Shown here: positions 24,290 to 35,368 of the stretch, piece by piece
Position numbering within the stretch: position 1 is the first letter of the stretch
Layout of the letters: every line of letters starts with the position of its first letter
Source: Gigaspora rosea
Lineage: Eukaryota; Glomeromycota; Glomeromycetes; Diversisporales; Gigasporaceae
Direction of reading: 5' to 3'
DNA length: 64,000 bases
NCBI GenBank assembly: GCA_003550325.1
Contig: QKWP01000590.1
Location: forward strand, 190,332-254,331
Made by a program: the position numbers and the translations under genes
Notes under the pieces: model-generated
The model's database searches: none
The model's input: only the letters and a program-made list of their open reading frames with translations
Told to the model about the DNA's origin: nothing

Positions 24290-24650
24290 GAACAAATATA
24301 TAAGTAAAAAAAGCAATAATCAGGGTTCAGCGCCTTCTTTGAAATATTCGCCTTAGCTTGCATTCGTTACGTTATTAAACTAGAAATTATCAAATAATAA
24401 TTTTGTCAATTTAATAAATAAAAGAATAAATATGTAGATAAAATGGCAGTAATCAGGATTCAGCGTCTTTGAAGTATTTGCATTTGTTACGTTATTAAAC
24501 TAGAAATCGTCAAAATAACTTCATCAATTGATTCTAATAAATAAAAGAACAAACATATAGGTAAAAATGACAGTAATCAGGCTTCAGAGCCTTTGAAATA
24601 TTATTAACTTAGCTTGCATTCGTTACGTTATTAAACTAGACACCATCGAA
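24290..24650 (+). repeat. Second tandem repeat, three copies of about 120 bp
   Basis: CAGTAATCAGGATTCAGCG-type starts at about 24314, 24450 and 24572. Each is followed by TTCGTTACGTTATTAAACTAG. It is related in layout to the preceding array and ends about 40 bp before the TATA box. Confidence 0.7.
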
Positions 24651-24688
24651 TTTTAATTTCAACACCACGTTAATTAAAGGTTGAAATG

Positions 24689-24696
24689 TATATAAG
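24689..24696 (+). promoter_or_regulatory. TATA box of the MULE transposase gene
   Basis: TATATAAG lies about 150 bp upstream of the chosen ATG at 24848, within the element and just after the tandem repeats. Confidence 0.55.
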
Positions 24697-24847
24697 CACT
24701 GGAGTTAGGACCTTCAAGAAACTCCAGAATAATCTTTGTATAATCGATCACTATAATTCTTCTCTTCGTTAATAAATCATCAAATCTATATAATCGATCA
24801 CCATAATTCTTAAATCATCAAATCTATATAAATTTTTCTTGTAACAA

Positions 24848-27709
24848 ATGGATCCCCAATCTGGCGTTGATAATACTTGTACAGGCTGTGGTCAACCTCG
24901 CCCAATTGAGTCCTTTTTGAAAAATGGCAAAGTTCAAAAAACATGCTTATCTTGTAGAGATAAAAAAAATAGACAAAATGCACAAAAACGCGCAGCCGTA
25001 GATGCATTGGCAAATGCAAGCATCAATCGCATTATGATGCAAGATTTTTTCAGAATTTTGAAAGCCATGAAAGGTCAAACCATAGAAGACCTTAAGCAAA
25101 TTGTCGACATTAGTGGATATACGGCTCCAATTGATCCAAAGGAAGTAGCATCATATATTTCAGATAACATCCTTACGGCTATAAATTTTAAATTCAAGTA
25201 AGTATAATATAAATAAAATATGATAAGTTATAAGAACTATTTGTTTAGTATAAAGAGTGCAGACTTTTAAATCATACAAGTAAAAACTAACTTTTATAAA
25301 GTTATAAAGACAGCCCTCTACGGAAATCGGATCATCTTGTAATCTTTAGATATCATTGTGCCCAATTGCTCGACCGGCAAAAAAAATCTAAAAAACACGA
25401 AGATCCCACAAAGCACAGAGATCGCTTACCGATGCAACGGTTCCATTGCAGGGGTTGGTTAACACTCACTATTGATCTACAAAAATTTCAAGTTACAATT
25501 GAGTTAACTCATGAATATCACGCTGAATATGTTGATGTACACGTCATGAATGAAATAAAAGAATATATTCAAACAAATCTTCAACAAATGCCTCGAAATA
25601 TTTGGGAAAATCTTGGTACAAGAAGCGTAAATATTACTGAAAAGCAGATATACTATTGGTGGATGACTCTCAGTCAGCATATCTGGAAAAAAGATGAAAA
25701 TCAAATACAATCAGCGATTAAAATCATTGAACAATATGATAATATTGAAATATTACTAACCGTTGAAGATAGTGGAGTTACCATGATTAGCTTTGGGGTC
25801 AAGGAAATTATTAATCGACTAGGTGTAAATGCAGTTGAGATTGGCGTAGATGCAACGTGTATGTGTTAATATAAGTGTTGCTAGTTAAATCTTCTTTCAA
25901 GCTCAAAACGTTTGCCCTTTTGAAATTATATATCAAGAGTTACTTGTCCAAAATTACATTCATACAAAATTTTCCATAACTTCCTTACCAAAAATTCGAA
26001 TTGCTAAGTTTCGTCCGTCTAAAAAATTTGAATTAACCTGCAACACTAAATAATATAGTTAAAAAAAATTCTAATAAACCCTATTAACAATTAATTTTTT
26101 TTTAAAAAAAAATATATTTTATAATTTAGATAACACTAATAAAATGAATCTTGAATTATATTCAGTACTTGCCGAAGTGGACGGAATGGGGTTTCCATTA
26201 GCCTATATGTTGCTGACTACGGCTACTGCAATTATTGATGGCGTTCGTACTAAGATGATCACCCACTTTTTTGATAAGTTATATCACATAGGAATTAACC
26301 CAACCTTTGTTATGACTGATAAAGATTATGCGCAAATCTCGGCAGTAAAAACGATATGGCCGGATGCTTACATTCAACTTTGCTTATGGCATCTAAAGAG
26401 AGCAATAAAAAGGCAATTGGGATTAAAAAAACAACCAAAAACAACTCGATATTATGGAAATTCAGCAAATGCTGAATTTCCATTTATTGATGTTAATTTT
26501 TGTCCTGATTTTACATCGCAACAATCTATAGTACGGGAAAATTTTGACTCTGACAATAATGAAAGTAATTATTCCAATATGTTGCAAAGTAAAAAAATTA
26601 TATTTACCTTTTGCCCTCCAGAACATCATAACTATATTATCAACCTTGTAACAAAACATTTTAACCAACATCCTTATATTCCTGCAAATGATATGCAGTA
26701 TTATTTACCTAACCAAATTCATGAAGTTGCCGTTAGGGAAATATATACATACTGCAAAGACAATGATCTTAAATGGGTATGGTCGTATTTATGGGTGGAG
26801 TGGTATAGTTCATCGAAATGGCCTACCTGGGCACGGAGTGCAAAAAAAGAAATTTCTGTATTAAAGACAACTATGATCGTGGAGTCACACTGGAGACTTA
26901 TTAAACATAATTATATTAATAAGTTTAATAAACCACGCGTTGACTTATTAGTGTGGATTCTTGTTGAACGTCTTCTTCCACGTTATATTATTAAGATGCA
27001 GGATCTTGAATCAAATTCCAAGACAAGAACTATTGCATCATGGCGCCCTGTTTTTAAACGCGATTGGAAAACATGTGCAAAAAAAGCATTAGGTAGTAAT
27101 TCGTATGCCACTGATTCGAAAACGTGGACCTGCTCATGCCAGGCTTACCTTGATAGTCGTTTTCTTCTCTGTAAGCATTTGGTGCAATCTGTTTGTCCAA
27201 TAAAACCCAACTTCTTTAATGAAGTTAAACGTTACAGATCTCCACCTTTCTGGAGACATAAGGATCTAATTCCGTTGGTACAAGGTTTAGGGCCAGTAGA
27301 GGTGGATGAAACGTATGAGCTAGAAGACGAACTCAATACAAATATGTCAGTTGAAAATGAATTTAATGATGAAACTGACAAAGATCCTGTAGAACAATTA
27401 AATAACGAAACCGATGATGAACTTGTAGAGGCACTTCAAGAATATGAAGGTGAGAATGAGGATTTTTTTGAGGAATTTAGTGAGACGTGGGAGGAAGTTA
27501 ACAACCGTGTCACTGAAAAGCTTCAAAAATGGACCGATCTGCTTAAGAGTCAAGAGCAGTATAAAGATCCACGGTTTTTAGTAGTAGCAGAAGAGGCTAT
27601 GAACGGAATAGAAAAAATGTTAGCAAAGTATGAAGCATTAAAGAATAGAAAAAAATTACCAAGAATGTGGAAAGATTGTGATAAGCAAACGATGTTTTAT
27701 AAATTTTAA
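24848..27709 (+). CDS. MULE transposase with N-terminal zinc ribbon-like motif and SWIM finger
   Basis: It cuts and inserts the surrounding Mutator-like element. My model joins 24848-25197, 25314-25858 and 26130-27709 (824 aa). The introns are GTAAGT...ACAG and GTATGT...TTTAG, and all phases agree. N-terminal C11-x2-C14 and C33-x2-C36 form a putative DNA-binding zinc motif. The DDE triad is D296 (in VDATYNTN, created by the second splice), D362 (TDKD) and E550 (VESHW). The MULE motif CLWH is at 383-386. A SWIM finger has C633-x-C635 and C646-x-H648. An acidic C-terminal tail (DETDKDP region) follows. No stop or frameshift was found, so it is likely functional. The middle exon start could shift by a few codons. 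Confidence 0.9.
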
Positions 27710-27942
27710 TTTTACACTTGTTATGTAACTTTACTATTACTTCCCTATTTGTGTAAGACTTATAGTTATAATTAATAAATATAAGATTGTATCAAAGTAA
27801 AAAAATTAATTCAAACGAAAGAAAAAAATAAAATATGAGTGTAGTCTTTGCAAATTTTTGAAAATCATAGAAAAAAATCGAATTTTTTAGATTTTGATTT
27901 GATTGGTCAAATACAAATCATTGATAAGATATTACACGAACA
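27710..27942 (+). other. 3' region of the MULE
   Basis: It probably holds the transcript end. AATAAATATAAG at about 27774-27785 is a plausible polyadenylation context. No gene. Confidence 0.4.
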
Positions 27943-27995
27943 CGGGACGATCATCACGTGAGGGGAAAATTTCCTGGGGGTGAGCTGTGTATGTT
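27943..27995 (-). repeat. MULE right terminal inverted repeat
   Basis: Contains CGTGAGGGGAAAATTTCC and ends GAGCTGTGTATGTT. It is followed directly by the 9-bp duplication AGCTTTGAT. Confidence 0.9.
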
Positions 27996-27999
27996 AGCT

Positions 28000-29127
28000 T
28001 TGATCGAAGATAACTTGGCACCCACGTGACCAAATTCGATAAAAATTTTTTATTCAAATCCTACAATTCTGTAGGATTCGAATAAAAAAATTTTCACCAA
28101 ATTTGGTCACGTGGGTGCCAAGTTATCTTCGATCAAAGTTTTAGAGAATCTTTAAAACGCCTATTACATAGAAACTGCGCCAAAAATATAAATGCAGAAG
28201 ATAACTTGGCACCCACATGACCAAATTCGATGAAAATTTTTTTATTCGAATCCTTAGAACTGTAGGATTTGAATAAAAAAATTTTCATCGAATTTGGTCA
28301 CGTGGGTGCCAAGTTATCTTCGATCAAAGCTGCATTTATATTTTTGGCGCAGTTTCTATATAATAGGCGTTTTAAAGATTTTCTAAAACTTTGATCGAAG
28401 ATAACTTGGCACCCACGTGACCAAATTTGATGAAAAATTTTTTTTATTCGAATCCTACAGAGCTGTAGGATTCGAATAAAAAAATTTTCATCAAATTTGG
28501 TCACGTGAGTGCCAAGTTATCTTCGATCAAAGCTGCATTTAGATTTTTGGTGCAGTTTCTATGTAATAGGCGTTTTAAAAATTCTCTAAAACTTTGATTG
28601 AAGATAACTTGGCACCCACGTGACCAAATTCGATAAAAATTTTTTTATTCGAATTTTACAGTTCTGTAGAATTAATAAAAAAATTTTCATCGAATTTGGT
28701 CATGTGGATGCCAAGTTAGCTTCAATCCAAGTTGAATGTCGCATTAAAATTTTTTATGTAATAGGCGTTTTAAAAATTCTCTAAAACTTTGATCGAAGAT
28801 AACTTGGCACCCACGTGACCAAATTCGATGAAATTTTTTTTATTCGAATTCTATAGTTCTGTAGAATTCGAATAAAAAAATTTTCATTGAATTTGGTCAA
28901 GTGGGTGCCAAGTTATCTTCGATCAAAGCTGTATTAAAATTTTGGTGCAGTTTTTATATAATAGGCGTTTTAAAAATTCTCTAAAACTTTGATCGAAAAT
29001 AACTTGGCACCCACTTGACCAAATTTGATAAAAATTGGTTTATTCGAATTCTACAGTTCTGTAGAATTCGAATAAAAAAATTTTTATCAAAATTGATCAA
29101 GTGGGTGCCAAGTTAGCTTCGATCAAG
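28000..29127. repeat. Palindromic array, right part (six units)
   Basis: Continuation of the array broken by the MULE. Units of about 140 bp are centred near 28070, 28262, 28459, 28665, 28860 and 29058, each with CACCCACGTGACC arms. Linkers appear in both orientations (TTTTGGCGCAGTTTCTAT and its inverse), so the array also contains inversions at a higher level. Confidence 0.8.
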
Positions 29128-29454
29128 ATTTGGAGAATTTTTTAAAATACCTATTACATTCCAAAACGTTTATTATATAAAACTGCGCCAAAAATTTTAA
29201 GCATTTACACCATTTAAATCACTAAATCGTTCGTAATATATAATTCTTATGCAATATTTAATTTATTAAAATATTTTATTTACAAAAAAAATTTCATTGC
29301 ATTAAAATGTCATTACATAACAAACAAAATATAATCCATCCAGAAAGAGAACTACCCAACTTATAAAAAAAACTTACACACTTGCTCGCATTATCTAAAA
29401 AGTCCACAAAAACAAATTCATAAAAGAAAAAGACTAAAAAAACTCTATAGTGAC

Positions 29455-30440
29455 TTTGGAACAAAAATTATACCGATGTAATAGCGCTACAACAAAGGCT
29501 CCAACAACGAAAACTAATAACATCACCTACACCAACTACAGCAACAGCAACACCAAAATAACACGGCACCAAAAGTGACAAAATATATATCAAATTATGG
29601 TAAAGCAACTCCAAACACAGCACCAAAAGCTGTCCTGAAAAAAAGTGGGTATTAGTTATATGAAGTGAAAGAAACAAGGCGACAACAAAGACTCCAATTA
29701 CGATAAAACCCACTACTGGTTGTACCGACTATGGCGACAACAACTCCAATCATGGCACCAAAAGCAACAAAATCCTCATTAGTGATTCTCCAATTACGGC
29801 AACACAAACAGTTATATCTAAAAAAAAAAAAAANNNNNNNNNNNNNNNNNNNNNNNNNNNNNNNNNNNNNNNNNNNNNNNNNNNNNNNNNNNNNNNNNNN
29901 NNNNNNNNNNNNNNNNNNNNNNNNNNNNNNNNNNNNNNNNNNNNNNNNNNNNNNNNNNNNNNNNNNNNNNNNNNNNNNNNNNNNNNNNNNNNNNNNNNNN
30001 NNNNNNNNNNNNNNNNNNNNNNNNNNNNNNNNNNNNNNNNNNNNNNNNNNNNNNNNNNNNNNNNNNNNNNNNNNNNNNNNNNNNNNNNTCCAATTATGGT
30101 GAAGCGACTCCAAACACAGCACCAAAAGCTGTCCTGACAATAGCGACAACAACTTCAAACACAGCACCAAAAGCAACGAAATTCTCACCGGCAATTCTCG
30201 ACACAAACAGTTGTATCTAAAAAAAAAAAAAAGTAAGTGTTAGTTATATGAAACGAAAAAACAAGACAGCAACAAAAATTCCAATTACCCACTACCGGCA
30301 AGAAAACATGGTACAAAAGTGATAAAACCTACCACTGGTTATACTGACTATGGGACAGCGACTCCAAACACGGCACCATAAGTAGCGAAATCCTCAACGA
30401 CGGTTCTCCAATTATGACGACGCAGTTGTACCTGAAAAAA
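29455..30440. repeat. CACCAAAAG/CTCCAA-rich repeat tract with a sequencing gap
   Basis: Degenerate units such as GCGACAACAACTCCAA, AACACAGCACCAAAAG and TAGTGATTCTCCAATTACGG recur on both sides of the gap. The complement is GTTGGTGTCGTCG-like and resembles patches at 5280-5340 and 18270-18370. Open frames here are repeat by-products or run through N bases. Confidence 0.5.
29834..30088. other. Assembly gap (255 N)
   Basis: An unbroken run of N preceded by a poly-A stretch inside a repeat tract. Its real length is unknown. Confidence 0.98.
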
Positions 30441-30582
30441 ATTAGCTAAACGTTACTAAAAACAAAAAAAAACAACTGATCTAAAAAAAAAAAAAACTTA
30501 TTTAATTGGCCGATCTGTTGGTAGGGGTGGTAAAAATATCTGGTACTACCCAGGGTGGCACCAGGACTTTTTCTTAATTTAA

Positions 30583-32940
30583 ATATATTAATATATTTTA
30601 TATAGCATTAATTTATAAAATAAAAATTTTAAAATTTTTACAACTTTTCCATAGCAAAGCTATGGGTTAACAAAAGATCATTCAGCTAAATTTTTATTAA
30701 GTGTCCCAGAATTTATGAAAATAGCTGTAATCAGTTTTTTTTTTTTATAGCAAGGATACTAGAGCTTCATTAACTATAGCATCTATAAATTTTGAAATTT
30801 CATGGATCTGAACTGGACCCAGATTTAAGTGATATAGGTTTAGACACTGTTTAGACTCTAATTTTAGATCTGAATTAATGTTTGGACTAGGTCCAGATCT
30901 TTAAAAAAACTTACCCAGTGTGAATCATGTAGAACACTAATTGAATATAAACTAATAATCTAGAAATTTGAATAGTTGGTTTTTAAAAATTAAAATAAGA
31001 GTAGAGTTAAAAAATTGTATAGAGACTGTATAGAGATATGGTATGCTTGGTAATAAAGATGAATTTGCTAGAATTAATATGTATATTTCATAGTAGATAA
31101 CTAACAATAAAAGAGTATTAATAATGATAATAAATAAAATAACTTCTAAAGTTAAATATAATTTTTATTTACATCTAACTTCAAGAGTAGTATAATTAAC
31201 AAGAGTAATAAGAATATTATTTATCAAGGTGCTACTAATATTCAAGTTTTATTAACTGCAAATAAAGATCTACTTGAGTTCACTTTAGTTTGCTAGTACA
31301 AAAAAAATAGTAAATTATAAAGGTGCTTTAAATTAAAACTATTCAAGCATTATATTTATATACTGTTAGAGAATATAAACAGAACTGTATATATAGTCTG
31401 AGATTTAACAAAATAAATATCTAATAAATAATTTTATGTTCTAATTTAAAGTATATATTTAAGTACATATTTAATTTAAAGTATATATTAAACATATATA
31501 TATATATTTAATTATTAAGATATAAATCAATTCAAAATGTATAATTAAATATTAATGATTACTGGTAAAAAAATTTGATAATAATAAATATATATATTTT
31601 TATTAGTAAATATCTATTAATTAGATTCTATTGATTTCTAATATATATCAAGTAATAACAGATTTATCAATTTTTATTGTTAAAATGATAAATACTAATT
31701 AAAGCTATATATTAGTTTATATTTGTTAATAAAATTTTCTAATATACATAACAGTTTTTATGATTTTATTTAAAAAAAAATGGATCAAAATTATGAATTG
31801 GAAAAAAAGAATAGAGTTACAAGATCTATAAAAAAGGTAATTAGTCTGTCAATAAAAAAAAGAGGTCTCTTTTTTTAGTTTTTCTAATCAAGAAAGCAAA
31901 AATGAAAAAAAATTATCAAGGAAAAAGCAGATCCAAACAATATAGACAAGTATAATAGAGAATTATATTAAAAATACACAAAGCCATTATGGTTTGGTTT
32001 TTGACAAAGCTAATACAGAAAACTGGCTTATCTATAAGCCAGTAACAGGTACAACTAGGTATTTATAAAGTAACTAGATAATACTAGGCTTTATATTATA
32101 TTTTAGATTTAGAATAGGTTTGTAATTTTACTAACATTATTTTAATATCATTTAATAAAAACACCAATAAGACTATCAAAGCCAAAAAAAAAACTTTAAT
32201 TTTTTAAAATTTCAAACCAAAATTTTTACATTTTTTAAAAAATAATGAAAAAATATTTTTCTAAAAATCAGCTACTATTTTTGGTTAAAAAGTTATATTA
32301 CAAAAATTTTATTTTTGAAATTTTAAATATTATTAAAAATTAATTAATAAATTTTGATTAACAAAAGATTTTAATTAATACTAACTATTTTATAAATAAT
32401 GTAAAAAAATCAAATAAAAATAGTTGTTATATACAAATATAGATATATATAGATAAAATATATTGGACTAGTAGATATAAATTATAGATAAAATAGTCAA
32501 TCTCAAATTTGTAATAACACTACTAATAATAAATAAAAATACAAGACAATCAAGCCCAAAATTCAAAAAAAATTAAAAAATCAAAATGAAGATAAAAATA
32601 AAAAATATCCAATTAAAATATTTAAAATAATATATATATCAAATAAAAACAACAAAAATAAAGGAGAGAAAAAAAAAGCAAAAAAAAAAAGAATTGGAAA
32701 AAAAAGATCAAGCAACCATCTCAGATTGGCCACTCTTATGTTAGCAATTCATTTACTTGTCCACGTGAGCACCTCAATTTAGTCGCCATGCTCATTCCTC
32801 ACAAATACTTAATTTATAAACCACGATTGAATTATTTAATATGTATGGAAGGCTTTATCTAAGATGATATGCACTAAATTTTAATACTTGCATATTTTTC
32901 ATAAAGATCATTGAACGCACCATAACTTTAGTATTTTAAT
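30583..32940. other. AT-rich stretch without genes
   Basis: No coding frame, RNA gene or clear element boundary. Long A/T runs and fragments such as GGACCCAGATTTAAG and GGTCCAGATC (30819 and 30891) hint at old inverted repeats. From about 32740 the sequence becomes less repetitive. Confidence 0.5.
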
Positions 32941-32960
32941 ATATATTTGAATATTTAAAA

Positions 32961-33040
32961 GCTAGTATTCGCTAGTATTCACTAATATTCGCCAGTATTC
33001 GCTAGTATTCACTAATATTCGCTAGTATTCGCTAATATTC
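32961..33040 (+). repeat. Decamer minisatellite, eight units
   Basis: Eight consecutive 10-mers of the form GCTAGTATTC, with variants ACTAATATTC and GCCAGTATTC. It is the complementary style of the GAATATAAGC decamers at 2227-2560. Confidence 0.85.
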
Positions 33041-33697
33041 TTTTGCAGATTTTGAAACCAAAATTTCAATTAACCTACTTATTTTAAATATATATTATGA
33101 TTGATCACATATTATAACTTTCCACCAATATCTTCTATGCATTTTTGATAATTCAATTATTAATCGCTATATATATAGAAATAAATGAATAGTTTAACAA
33201 TTTTTGTTATTAAAATTAAAAACTAGAAAGTCTTATCGCTAGTTTTTGTCTTCTAAAACGAAACTTGTGCTCATTACACAGAAAATATTATTGTTTAATT
33301 AGCAAAATCGAATCTACAGATGCCTTTTTTGCGACAGAAGATGATAAACATAAATAAGTTAAATGTATTAAAAGCTAATTACCACAAATACAAACTTTAG
33401 ATAATTAATCGTCTTGAGATTTAGGTGTCACATTGATAAAGTAATACACACTTCTAATTCTACGGGACAAAGCACTTATCGTTATGAATACCAGATCAAC
33501 CTGAATCAAAACAAAGTGTGAAACCAATCAAGAACTAGCGAACCGGTTTTTTTTAATAATTATCTGATTTATCTAAATAGGCAATTTAAATTTTTCAAAG
33601 TACATGATTTGCAGATATACAGAGATCTGGATCACATGGTACAGAAATTAATATCAATGAGTTTATCTGTTATTCATGTAAACACAAAAGTTTTTTT
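33041..33697. other. Unique-looking intergenic sequence
   Basis: Non-repetitive AT-rich DNA with no coding signal that I can support. Confidence 0.4.
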
Positions 33698-34036
33698 ATG
33701 TATCTAAAATTTAGAAACGTTTCAAAAACCTGGTGTTATTTACACATTCAGCAGGCGGTGAGATTTTGGATAAATAACCTTACACCACACGTCGATATCG
33801 TACTACAAATTAATGCCATGCGGTCACAATTGATAAATGCGTGTGTAGGCACAAATATTGCACGAAAGAAACCTGTTAATAAAAAGTATCAATCAGCAGG
33901 GTTAATCTTAGGGAGGCAAGTGACAATGAAGATAAACAAACAAGAAGATGTTGGATGGAACCTGAGTAATAAGAAACAATTATTGAGGATCTTGACAATA
34001 TCTTGCGTAAAAAATGAAGAATCTATAAATTTATGA
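33698..34036 (+). CDS. Hypothetical small protein (112 aa)
   Basis: An ATG frame in unique sequence with a mixed, non-repetitive composition (segments TWCYLHIQQAVRFWINNL and NKKQLLRILTISCVKNEE). It has no signal peptide, membrane segment or known motif. No TATA box sits close upstream. It may be an exon of a larger gene whose other exons I could not join. Confidence 0.25.
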   Translation: MYLKFRNVSKTWCYLHIQQAVRFWINNLTPHVDIVLQINAMRSQLINACVGTNIARKKPVNKKYQSAGLILGRQVTMKINKQEDVGWNLSNKKQLLRILTISCVKNEESINL

Positions 34037-35060
34037 TTTCTATGAAATATCCTTTTTTACTCAAGACTTTTCTTGTGCACATGGTGACACGACATGGCTT
34101 ATATTTGTTTGTTAGTTAATTGTTTGTTTGTTGTGTGTTATGCGGTGCAACACTGTATGTCGAACAATTGACCGCAGGAAAATAAAGAACGTATGATAGG
34201 AGAAAATAGGATTGAAGAAAAGAGTTCCATTAAATGTGTTACCAAAAGATTACGAAAAATTTTTTTTTTCTAGACCTAGCCGAAAATCTAAGTTAACAAG
34301 ATTTGGAAAATTATTAATGACTACAAAATAAGAAAAATCGTTCCATATGATGTACACAAAGAACATAAATAATTCTAGATGGATTTAACTTTCCTCATGC
34401 AGAGATGCAGTGTGACAACTCGAAGTCAGAAGGGTTAAAAATATTTGAAAAGGTAATCCGAGTGTAACTTGTCACTATGTTTACGAATTGATATTCTAGC
34501 ATCGAATTATTTACGATCTTTAGGACCAACCAAAATTTGTGACTTGAATTGTTTATGTTTTCATTGGTAATCTTGGCGCATATGACTTATTGACAATTAC
34601 CAAACTAAACAGTATCCGGTAGTCGAAACATTATGCTTATCATGCTTGTAGTAAGCTCAGCAGATGGTAGCATCGCCGCAGGAAACATATAACAGTTCGA
34701 CGACAAATATCGTGCGCCTTAATCATAGCCTCTGCAGAATAGATTCAAATGTATACATTTATGGTTTGTTTACTCTTAACGATGATCCAATTGAGTTGTG
34801 ATGAAACATAGGGCGATCATTGGTTTCGCTTTTTTGGTAACGTGTTAGGTTACATGCTTCAGTAATACTTGTACAATTACAAATTGTCATGGTATGTAAG
34901 TATGTAGATAGTATGTAGATAGTATGTAGATAGTATGTAGGTAGTATGTAGGTAGTATGTAGTGCTAGAATTCTAACGTAATCACATGATAATGTCGGAA
35001 TAATGCTGTGTCAAAATCATTTCTAATTAAGGATCAAAATTGTAACAATTGTGTGTCGGA
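34037..35060. other. Intergenic region with an 11-bp minisatellite
   Basis: No gene is supported. It includes the 11-bp tandem tract at 34892-34963. Confidence 0.4.
34892..34963 (+). repeat. 11-bp minisatellite
   Basis: About six units of TATGTAGATAG, shifting to TATGTAGGTAG in the last two, so two unit variants are grouped in blocks. Confidence 0.85.
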
Positions 35061-35063
35061 GTC

Positions 35064-35070
35064 TATAAAA
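35064..35070 (+). promoter_or_regulatory. Putative TATA box
   Basis: TATAAAA lies 56 bp upstream of the ATG at 35126, a plausible spacing for a short 5' leader. Confidence 0.3.
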
Positions 35071-35125
35071 AAGTACCGGTATAGTCAGTCAATATTTGGC
35101 AATTCATTAATTTCTGAATTCGAAT

Positions 35126-35368
35126 ATGAAAATGCCGGTCAATCTTGCAAGATTTTTTGTGAACCCAAAAAAAAATAAGAACAAAACAGAATCCATAGAT
35201 CTCATTTGCCAAATTTTTGGTTCTGAGTTAACCATTTTTGAATCGAAGGATATAACCATGCCATGTCGATCTGATCGATGTTCTTTATTGACCACGTTGA
35301 ACAAGTTGGGTGAATCTCAAAGCAAGGAGAATAATGCGATTAATTTTCCTTTCTCAGAAGAAATGTGA
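35126..35368 (+). CDS. Hypothetical small protein (80 aa)
   Basis: An ATG frame preceded by a TATA-like box, in non-repetitive DNA. The product begins MKMPVNLARFFVNPKKNK and contains CRSDRCSLLTTLNKLGES. No domain is recognised. Balanced composition and the upstream box make it a better candidate than most short frames here. The overlapping minus-strand frame at 35107-35304 is taken as its shadow. Confidence 0.3.
   Translation: MKMPVNLARFFVNPKKNKNKTESIDLICQIFGSELTIFESKDITMPCRSDRCSLLTTLNKLGESQSKENNAINFPFSEEM

Larger units (their letters stand above)
22213..27995 (+). mobile_element. Intact autonomous Mutator-like element (MULE), 5.8 kb
   Basis: Terminal inverted repeats of 53 bp (22213-22265 and 27943-27995) differ at two positions only. 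Both contain ACATACACAGCTCACCCCC. The 9-bp target AGCTTTGAT is present on both sides (22204-22212 and 27996-28004). The body holds a tandem-repeat upstream region, a TATA box and one intact three-exon transposase gene. Insertion was into a palindromic unit of the outer element. Intact ends, frame and duplication suggest a recent, possibly active copy. Confidence 0.9.
21520..30573. mobile_element. Outer 9-bp-duplicating element of palindromic units, split by a MULE
   Basis: The termini contain GTCTTGGTGCCACC (left) and, inverted, GTCCTGGTGCCACC (right). TTAATTTAA lies on both sides (21511-21519 and 30574-30582). Without the inserted MULE the element is about 3.26 kb and includes an unsequenced gap. 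It holds nine hairpin units (three left of the MULE, six right) and a distal CACCAAAAG-rich repeat tract. No own transposase is visible. It is MULE-like by its 9-bp duplication. Confidence 0.7.

Noticed and set aside
19586-29127. CRISPR-like array
   Set aside because: Units are long palindromes with conserved linkers, inside transposon ends in a eukaryotic genome; there are no unique spacers and no cas genes.
29652-30206. Open frames across the N gap (29652-30206 minus, 29731-30102 plus, 29818-30093 minus)
   Set aside because: Most of their codons are N; they are by-products of the assembly gap.
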